In this document: positions 5,697 to 10,175 of the stretch, in pieces
How positions within the stretch are numbered: the stretch's first letter is position 1
How the letters are laid out: each line of letters begins with the position of its first letter
NCBI GenBank assembly: GCA_007127175.1
Contig: SKZX01000229.1
Location: 1-10,175, forward strand
Reading direction: 5' to 3'
Source: Desulfobacterales bacterium
Lineage (GTDB): Bacteria; Desulfobacterota; Desulfobacteria; Desulfobacterales; Desulfosalsimonadaceae
DNA: 10,175 bases
The notes under the pieces: generated by a model
What the model saw: the letters and a program-made list of their open reading frames with translations, nothing else
Databases searched by the model: none
Told to the model about the DNA's origin: nothing
Made by a program: the position numbers and the translations under genes

Positions 5697-6875
5697 TCAG
5701 CCGCCGGTGATGAGCCGGATGATATCCTTGCCCAGAAAGCCCCGGGCCATGAAGTTCAAGCCCACGTAAAACGCCAGGACAATAAAAATCCGGGTCAACA
5801 CTTTGTCCGGGATATACTGGGAGGTGCGCGGTCCCACCATGGAACCGATAAAAATCCCCACCAGCTGGGTTCCGATCAAGGGCCAGTGCACCAGTACGCC
5901 GGCGGCCAGGTAGCTCAATATGGAGGTGATCATGCCCACCAGGACGGCCAAAGCCGAGGTTCCGGCAGCCAGGTACATGGGCAGGCCGGCCACCGCCGTG
6001 ATAAATGGCACCAGCATGAACCCGCCGCCCACACCCAGAAAGGCCGCAATGGCGGCAATAACGAAGCCGCCCAGGACCGGAAAAAGCGGGTTGAAGGAGA
6101 ATTCGACCCCGTAAAAGGTGAAACTCATTTTTTTAGCGGTCAGGGACGTGACCTTGACGCCCAGTTCGCTGGTATCAACGGCTTCACCGGCCCGCTTGCG
6201 CTTCATGGTCGTTTCAAAGGCTTCGGCTGCGGCCTTGGCCTTCTTTTTGCTCTTCTGCCCCCGGGGCGTGGTCTGGTAAAGCATGTAGCAGCCCAGGACA
6301 AGCACGAAAACACCGAAGAATCCGACGTACTGGGAAAAATTGATGCGGCCTGCGGTGAGCGTCGGAATGAGGTAGCTGCCCAGGATGGAGCCCGCAGCCA
6401 AAGCAATGCCCACCGGAAGGACCAGGCGGCCGAGTTTCCAGTAGTTGATCGTGGATACCAGGGCGGAAAAGCCCACGAGGAACTGGTTGGCCACCCGTAT
6501 GGTGTCGGTTACCGCTTTGTTCAGGTCGGCTGACTCTCCCTTGAATTTGGACGCGTACTCACCCAGGCCGTAAATGGTGATATGGCCGATGCCGGCCATG
6601 ATTCCACCAAAAGCGCCCACGGTGGAAAACACCCAGCCAACAAGGCATGCCCAGAAAAAAGCGAGTACCAGATTGATCTGCGGTCCCCCGGGAATCCCAA
6701 GGTACCCGGGCGGATCGTCTGTGTTCAGTAAACCCTGATTATGAGCCGCCTGTATGGCTTCCTCCAGGGCATGCGGCGCCCTTACAGCTTCTGGGGTATC
6801 CGCCATCACCGTGCCTTGCAGGGCCAGAAACAATGCCATCGCTGCAAGACAGGCCAGAAAGATTTTTCTGTACAT
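5697..6875 (-). CDS. TSUP-family (TauE/SafE, DUF81) anion permease
   Basis: Inner-membrane transporter of 392 aa in the TSUP family, whose members move sulfite, sulfoacetate, sulfolactate or thiosulfate-like organosulfur and sulfur anions. The signature FLGVGGGFMLVPF is at about 279-291, and a related half-repeat with GAFGGIMAGIGH at 88-99 lies in the first half, as expected for the duplicated fold. It is longer than the typical 250-270 aa. It has a cleavable-looking N-terminal signal (hydrophobic 5-20, then VMA-DTPEA near 23-30), a roughly 35-residue extramembrane stretch, and a basic Lys/Ala-rich cytoplasmic insertion (about 202-258) between the halves. The start at 6875 has a clear GGAGGA 5-6 nt upstream. 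It is the first gene of the minus-strand operon, reading from the sigma-54 promoter at 6995-7010. Sulfite or another sulfur oxyanion is the natural guess for substrate, but the sequence does not fix it or the direction of transport. Confidence 0.88.
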   Translation of the reverse strand: MYRKIFLACLAAMALFLALQGTVMADTPEAVRAPHALEEAIQAAHNQGLLNTDDPPGYLGIPGGPQINLVLAFFWACLVGWVFSTVGAFGGIMAGIGHITIYGLGEYASKFKGESADLNKAVTDTIRVANQFLVGFSALVSTINYWKLGRLVLPVGIALAAGSILGSYLIPTLTAGRINFSQYVGFFGVFVLVLGCYMLYQTTPRGQKSKKKAKAAAEAFETTMKRKRAGEAVDTSELGVKVTSLTAKKMSFTFYGVEFSFNPLFPVLGGFVIAAIAAFLGVGGGFMLVPFITAVAGLPMYLAAGTSALAVLVGMITSILSYLAAGVLVHWPLIGTQLVGIFIGSMVGPRTSQYIPDKVLTRIFIVLAFYVGLNFMARGFLGKDIIRLITGG

Positions 6876-6936
6876 ACAGTTCCTCCTTTTTATCTTCCGT
6901 TTTCGTTTTCATTCGAATTTGCGATACGCCCGGCAA

Positions 6937-6972
6937 ATGAAACAGGCCGGCCCATCGCCGGGCCGGTTTCAT
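6937..6972 (-). promoter_or_regulatory. Strong hairpin in the permease mRNA leader
   Basis: ATGAAAC plus CGGCCC (6937-6953) pair with GGGCCGGTTTCAT (6960-6972), giving 13 base pairs with a 4-nt bulge on one side and a short loop. It lies between the predicted sigma-54 start site (about 6984) and the permease ATG (6875), so it would be transcribed in the leader. No T-run follows. An mRNA-stability or translational role is inference. Confidence 0.45.
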
Positions 6973-6994
6973 AACAATAAACGGAAAAAGAGTT

Positions 6995-7010
6995 TGCAAC
7001 TGTCATGCCA
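6995..7010 (-). promoter_or_regulatory. Sigma-54 (-24/-12) promoter for the permease operon
   Basis: The minus strand reads TGGCATG-ACAG-TTGCA, against the consensus TGGCACG-N4-TTGCW. The invariant GG and GC are present and exactly 10 nt apart. Transcription would begin near 6984, about 109 nt before the permease ATG. The operon's last gene encodes a sigma-54 activator, so the promoter and its probable regulator are linked. This supports positive autoregulation (inference). No competing sigma-70 promoter is evident for this operon. Confidence 0.75.
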
Positions 7011-7048
7011 CATCCGTTGACAGGCGCCCTCAGGGCAGGGATAAGGCG

Positions 7049-7078
7049 GCCTGCGGCATGCGCCCGGCAGTCGCAGGC
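7049..7078. repeat. Inverted repeat GCCTGCG-N16-CGCAGGC
   Basis: A perfect 7-bp inverted repeat separated by 16 bp lies between the permease sigma-54 promoter and the palindrome at 7083-7097. It could be an accessory protein site or a chance GC-rich pairing. A shorter palindrome, GCCCT-C-AGGGC, lies nearby at 7026-7036. Confidence 0.3.
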
Positions 7079-7082
7079 ACGC

Positions 7083-7097
7083 AACAGGGCCCCTGTT
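7083..7097. promoter_or_regulatory. Candidate enhancer (upstream activating) palindrome for the permease operon
   Basis: AACAGGG-C-CCCTGTT is a perfect 7-1-7 palindrome. Its centre (7090) is about 106 bp upstream of the predicted start of the sigma-54 promoter at 6995-7010, the usual distance for NtrC-type activator binding. On the minus strand it is flanked as GCGTTAACAGGG; a close match, GCGTTTCAGGG, occurs at the palindrome before the divergent operon. Assignment to the local response regulator is inference. Confidence 0.45.
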
Positions 7098-7234
7098 AAC
7101 GCACAAACCCACTGGCACGATAAAAAAAATACAGTAGAAACACCCGGTCCCAATCCATACGGCAGCAGGGAAAGCCGCAATAAAAATACATCAACTTTTC
7201 CTTGCGTTTATCAGTAATTCTTAATATTTTAAAT

Positions 7235-7243
7235 TGTTATAAT
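7235..7243 (+). promoter_or_regulatory. Possible extended -10 promoter facing the oxidoreductase operon
   Basis: TGTTATAAT matches the extended -10 consensus TGnTATAAT exactly, within an AT-rich stretch. The -35 position is poor. If used, it would give a leader of about 330 nt before the gene at 7582, so it would be a secondary promoter at best. Confidence 0.3.
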
Positions 7244-7245
7244 GT

Positions 7246-7282
7246 TGCATATTTTTTATATCAATGCAAATTTTTTATTGCA
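7246..7282. repeat. Direct repeat TGCAWATTTTTTAT in the AT-rich core of the divergent spacer
   Basis: TGCATATTTTTTAT (7246-7259) is repeated as TGCAAATTTTTTAT (7265-7278) at a 19-bp period, and another TGCA begins at 7279. The first copy's TTGCAT also mirrors ATGCAA at 7264-7269. The T-tracts suggest intrinsically bent DNA between the two divergent sigma-54 promoters, which could help enhancer looping. No good match to the IHF consensus was found here. Confidence 0.4.
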
Positions 7283-7366
7283 CAAATAACGGTCTATACC
7301 TTTTCATGCACCATTCTGGAAACTGTTGGCTTTTGTGAAAAGGTCATACCGGCAATTTGCAGGCAG

Positions 7367-7381
7367 GGGTTGCGGCAACCC
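7367..7381. promoter_or_regulatory. Candidate enhancer palindrome for the oxidoreductase operon
   Basis: GGGTTGC-G-GCAACCC is a perfect 7-1-7 palindrome, nested inside CAGGGG...CCCCTG arms (7365-7370 and 7393-7398). Its centre is about 132 bp upstream of the predicted sigma-54 start near 7506. On the minus strand the adjoining sequence GCGTTTCAGGG (7379-7389) resembles GCGTTAACAGGG beside the palindrome at 7083-7097. Binding by the neighbouring response regulator is inference. Confidence 0.4.
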
Positions 7382-7479
7382 TGAAACGCCCGCCCCTGAG
7401 TCCAAAGAATAAAAACCGGATAGCTGAACCAGGCAACCCGTATTAAAGGATTGCAGCCGGAAGCAGCAATTATGCCGTA

Positions 7480-7495
7480 TGGTATGCATTTTGCT
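7480..7495 (+). promoter_or_regulatory. Sigma-54 (-24/-12) promoter for the oxidoreductase operon
   Basis: TGGTATG-CATT-TTGCT matches TGGCACG-N4-TTGCW at ten of twelve defined positions, with the invariant GG (7481-7482) and GC (7493-7494) exactly 10 nt apart. Transcription would begin near 7506, about 76 nt upstream of the gene at 7582. It points away from the permease-operon promoter, so both operons would depend on sigma-54. Confidence 0.6.
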
Positions 7496-7581
7496 TGCTA
7501 TTTTGAAAACCCATATTTTCGTTCGAAACGCCAGGCAGACATCAACTTATAACCCTTCAGACAAGACAGGTAATATTATTC

Positions 7582-9714
7582 ATGGAAGACACCTCGGTAT
7601 ACAGTCTCTGTTTCATGTGTTCGATCCGGTGCCCGATCCGGGTCCTGGTAAAAAACGGCCAGGTTCAGTGGATTGAGGGAAACGACAACGTGGACGGTCT
7701 GGGAAAGGCCCTGTGCCCGAGGGGGGCGGCGGGCATTGCCCTGCTCAACGACACCCAGCGGGTCCAGACCCCGCTGATCCGGGAAGGGGAGCGGGGCTCC
7801 GGGAAATGGCGCAAGGCATCCTGGGACGAGGCGCTCCACTACGTCGCTGAAAAGATCAATGCCATACGAAACAGCGACGGCCCCCAGAGCATCGTTTTCG
7901 GAGAGCGCACCAACCTGGGGACCCATGTGAGCAAAACCTTCATGAAAGCCCTGGGTTCCCCCAACCACTTTACCCATGACGCCCTGTGCAAGGGTTCGGC
8001 CAACACGGCTTTCCGGTCTATGTTCGGGTATACGGACGCCCAGATGGGCGCCGATATCAAGGGGGCAAAGCACATCATTCTTTATGGCCGGAACATCCTT
8101 GAAGCCATCGAGGTGAAACCGGTTCGCGCACTGCTGTCCGCCATCGAAGGCGGGGCAAAGCTCACCTATATCGACCCGCGCGTCAGCGTTACCGCCACCA
8201 AGGCGCACGACTACTGGATGATCCGCCCCGGCACCGACCTTGCCCTCAACTATGCCCTGATCCATGTCATTATCGGGGAAAACCTCTATGACCGGGATTT
8301 TGTTAACCGCTGGGTCACAGGGTTCGAGGAACTCCAAAAGTTCACGGCCGGGTACACCCCCGAATGGGCCGAGGGGGAAACCGGCATTGCCGCCGGCCGG
8401 ATCAAGGCCCTGGCCCGGGAAGCGGGAAAGAACCGGCCCAACGTCCTGTTTCACCATGGCTACCGGGCGGCCCACCACAAAAACGAGATTTACCTGCGCC
8501 GGTCCATCCTGATCCTGAACAGCCTCATGGGCAACCTGGAGGCGCCCGGCGGGCTCTTTTTCAAAAAAGGGCCGGGGGAAGCCGGTAAAAACGGCATCCG
8601 CAAGCTAACCGACCAAGCCTTGCCCAAACCCGAAGCCGCCCGTTTCGACGGGTGCGGCCTTGCCGCATATCCCCTGGCGGACCCGGCCCACGGCATCCCC
8701 CAGCGACTGCCATATGCCATTCTGAACGCCGACCCCTATCCTGTCCGGGCGCTCATTGCCAACCGCTTCGACCCCATCGCATCCATGCCTGAGGCCAACA
8801 CGACCCGGAAAGCGCTTGAAAAACTGGACCTGATCGTGTCCATCGACATCAATTTCAGCGAGATCGCCGGCATGTCCGACGTGATCCTGCCGGAGTCCGT
8901 GTACCTGGAGCGAACCGACTGCGTGCAGGCGGCCAACGGCATGAAACCACAGCTATACCTGCGTCAAAAGGCCGTCCCCCCGCGCTATGACACCCTGGAA
9001 GCGCCCATGATACTGAAAAAGCTGGCCGACCGACTGGGCATCGGCGAATACTTCCCCTACGATTCTGTTGAGGAACTGGTGGACTGGCAGCTGGAGGGAA
9101 CCGGTTTTATGCGCTCGGATTTCGCGGAAAAAGGTTTTGTAAGCTACAGTAAAAATCCCATCCGCTGGGACCGTGAAAACGGGCTCAAGATCAAAACACC
9201 CTCCGGGAAAATCGAATTCCGCTCCAGCCTCCTGGAAGACGCGGGATTCCCGTCCTTTCCGGAATATGAGCCGGTTCCGGAGCCAACTGACAAGGACGCC
9301 TTCCGCCTGATCACGGGGCGCGTGGCCACCCACACCCACGTATCCACCCAGAACAACCTTTACCTGAGCGAAATCTTCCCGGAAAACGTCCTGTGGATTC
9401 ACAAGGAGCGGGCGGCGGCCCTGGATATCGCCGACGGGGACCGGGTGCGCGTCCATTCCGCCTGGGGGGAAGGGGAGCTCAACGCTTATGTGAGCGACCT
9501 GATTCACCGGGATGCGGCATTCCTCGTCCACGGCTTCGGCCACCGGGTGGTCCGGGCGGGCCGCTCGTACAACCGGGGGGTTTCGGATGCGGACCTCATT
9601 GAAAATGTCACCGACCCGGCCGGCGGCAGCCCGGGGCTCCACGAAACATTCGTAAAGGTCGAAAAACGCCGGCGAAAAACCAAGGGCATGTCCCTTCTGG
9701 ACGCCCACCGGTAG
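7582..9714 (+). CDS. Cytoplasmic PsrA/PhsA-like molybdopterin oxidoreductase, catalytic subunit
   Basis: Catalytic subunit of 710 aa in the DMSO-reductase family, binding a bis-molybdopterin guanine dinucleotide Mo (or W) and one [4Fe-4S] cluster. Cluster ligands are C10, C13, C17 and C45 (CxxCxxxC...C). The segment THDALCKGS places C136 where polysulfide/thiosulfate-reductase-type enzymes have their metal-binding Cys. The C-terminal molybdopterin-binding domain (about 570-690) ends in GGSPGLHETFVKVEK, typical of the PsrA/PhsA group. The cluster motif begins ten residues from the start and no twin-arginine signal precedes it, so the enzyme should stay in the cytoplasm, unlike the usual periplasmic PsrA and PhsA. 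The upstream frame is closed by a stop, which supports the ATG at 7582; its ribosome-binding site is weak. A ferredoxin-like subunit follows after 123 bp. The true substrate (sulfur oxyanion, polysulfide or other) is not determined. Confidence 0.9.
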   Translation: MEDTSVYSLCFMCSIRCPIRVLVKNGQVQWIEGNDNVDGLGKALCPRGAAGIALLNDTQRVQTPLIREGERGSGKWRKASWDEALHYVAEKINAIRNSDGPQSIVFGERTNLGTHVSKTFMKALGSPNHFTHDALCKGSANTAFRSMFGYTDAQMGADIKGAKHIILYGRNILEAIEVKPVRALLSAIEGGAKLTYIDPRVSVTATKAHDYWMIRPGTDLALNYALIHVIIGENLYDRDFVNRWVTGFEELQKFTAGYTPEWAEGETGIAAGRIKALAREAGKNRPNVLFHHGYRAAHHKNEIYLRRSILILNSLMGNLEAPGGLFFKKGPGEAGKNGIRKLTDQALPKPEAARFDGCGLAAYPLADPAHGIPQRLPYAILNADPYPVRALIANRFDPIASMPEANTTRKALEKLDLIVSIDINFSEIAGMSDVILPESVYLERTDCVQAANGMKPQLYLRQKAVPPRYDTLEAPMILKKLADRLGIGEYFPYDSVEELVDWQLEGTGFMRSDFAEKGFVSYSKNPIRWDRENGLKIKTPSGKIEFRSSLLEDAGFPSFPEYEPVPEPTDKDAFRLITGRVATHTHVSTQNNLYLSEIFPENVLWIHKERAAALDIADGDRVRVHSAWGEGELNAYVSDLIHRDAAFLVHGFGHRVVRAGRSYNRGVSDADLIENVTDPAGGSPGLHETFVKVEKRRRKTKGMSLLDAHR

Positions 9715-9739
9715 GCAATTGCAACCGCAACCGGTGAAA

Positions 9740-9754
9740 CTCCGGGCTCCGGAG
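9740..9754 (+). promoter_or_regulatory. Intercistronic hairpin between the oxidoreductase subunits
   Basis: CTCCGG-GCT-CCGGAG is a perfect 6-bp stem with a 3-nt loop, 26 bp after the stop of the catalytic subunit gene. No T-run follows, so it is more likely an mRNA-stability or processing element than a terminator. The remaining spacer up to 9837 shows no convincing promoter. Confidence 0.45.
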
Positions 9755-9837
9755 ACCCGAAACAAGAGATAAAGCAGACGGATGCCCTGTTGACATTCGG
9801 CCGCTTTTTGACAATACATACATAAAAGGTTTGAAAC

Positions 9838-10175
9838 ATGAGCAAATATTACCTGTTCCAGGATACGAAAAACTGCATCAGCTGCCACGCCTGCGAAATC
9901 CAGTGCAAAACCGCCAAGAACCTGCCCGTTGGGCCGCGGTTGTGCCAGGTGGTGCCGGTGGGACCGAAGTTCGTCGGCAACACGGTCAAGGCGACCTATG
10001 TATTCATGTCCTGCTTTCACTGCGAAAACCCCTGGTGCGTGGCCTCCTGCCCCACCGGGGCCATGCAGAAGCGGCCCGCCGACGGCATCGTGTTCATCGA
10101 CCACGAGCTGTGCGTGGGATGCAAAGCCTGCATCCGTTCCTGCCCGTGGGGCGCCCCCCAGTGGGACCCGGAAGC
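9838..10175 (+). CDS. 4Fe-4S ferredoxin-type electron-transfer subunit (partial, cut by window end)
   Basis: The first 112 residues of a DmsB/PsrB/PhsB-type iron-sulfur subunit, which would carry electrons between the catalytic subunit and a membrane anchor or soluble donor. Three cysteine clusters are visible: C13/C16/C19/C23, C59/C62/C67/C71 and C92/C95/C98/C102. The second and third are followed by Pro (CPTGAM and CPWGAP), as in bacterial ferredoxin repeats. Proteins of this family usually hold four clusters, so the remaining ligands should lie beyond the window. The start is ATG at 9838 with AAAAGG 8 nt upstream. No signal sequence precedes the first cluster, which agrees with the cytoplasmic catalytic subunit. 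It is probably in one transcript with the gene at 7582. Whether an NrfD/PsrC-like anchor follows cannot be seen. Confidence 0.9.
   Translation, partial: MSKYYLFQDTKNCISCHACEIQCKTAKNLPVGPRLCQVVPVGPKFVGNTVKATYVFMSCFHCENPWCVASCPTGAMQKRPADGIVFIDHELCVGCKACIRSCPWGAPQWDPE

Noticed and set aside
7112..7130. TGGCACG at 7112-7118 as another sigma-54 promoter
   Set aside because: The -24 half is perfect, but there is no GC at the required 10-nt spacing, only an A-run.
7005..7384. Two short plus-strand frames in the divergent spacer (7005-7217 and 7202-7384)
   Set aside because: No ribosome-binding site and no protein-like composition. They overlap the palindromes and AT-rich regulatory sequence.
9790..9820. 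Sigma-70 promoter before the Fe-S subunit gene (TTGACA at 9790-9795)
   Set aside because: No acceptable -10 hexamer lies at a 16-18 bp spacing. Co-transcription from the sigma-54 promoter explains the gene better.
8953..10104. A 383-codon open frame on the minus strand
   Set aside because: It runs opposite both oxidoreductase genes and across their spacer, and both of those have intact Cys motifs in the plus frame.

Overview
The window looks like chromosome from an anaerobic, sulfur-metabolising bacterium, most likely a Desulfobacterota (deltaproteobacterial sulfate reducer or relative). This is inferred from the gene content: a TSUP-family (TauE/SafE) anion transporter, an NtrC-type two-component system, two sigma-54 promoters, and a cytoplasmic molybdopterin/Fe-S oxidoreductase. 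GGGGACAGATTTAT-type repeats at the left edge fit the same picture. No taxonomic marker gene is present.

Layout. Positions 1-63 hold three imperfect copies of a short GGGGACAG repeat. They abut the stop codon of mgtE (65-1459, minus), a CBS-gated Mg2+ channel/transporter. mgtE appears to have its own sigma-70 promoter (1739-1768) and a leader of about 270 nt, which contains a possible 48-codon acidic small ORF and two hairpins.

Next come five minus-strand genes, in transcription order: a TSUP permease (5697-6875), an unrecognised three-helix membrane protein (4911-5549), a small membrane protein (4426-4890), a sensor histidine kinase (3269-4429) and a sigma-54-activating response regulator (1858-3258). 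The last three are tightly packed: a 4-bp ATGA overlap joins the small membrane protein to the kinase, and 10 bp separate the kinase from the regulator. A run of nine G at the small-protein/kinase junction would fuse the two proteins if the reading frame slipped by -1. They may therefore be one split sensor, one frameshifted gene, or a programmed or phase-variable fusion.

A 706-bp divergent intergenic region (6876-7581) separates this operon from a plus-strand operon. That operon encodes a PsrA/PhsA-like molybdopterin oxidoreductase without an export signal (7582-9714) and a ferredoxin-like electron-transfer subunit cut by the window end (9838-10175+). The intergenic region has a near-perfect sigma-54 (-24/-12) promoter facing the permease operon (6995-7010) and a good one facing the oxidoreductase (7480-7495). 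Each has a 15-bp palindrome about 105-130 bp upstream of its predicted start, the distance expected for an enhancer.

Working model (inference): the membrane sensor and NtrC-like regulator detect a sulfur oxyanion or redox cue and switch on both the permease operon, autogenously, and the divergent oxidoreductase. This would form one regulated anion-transport plus respiration/reduction module. The substrate cannot be read from the sequence.
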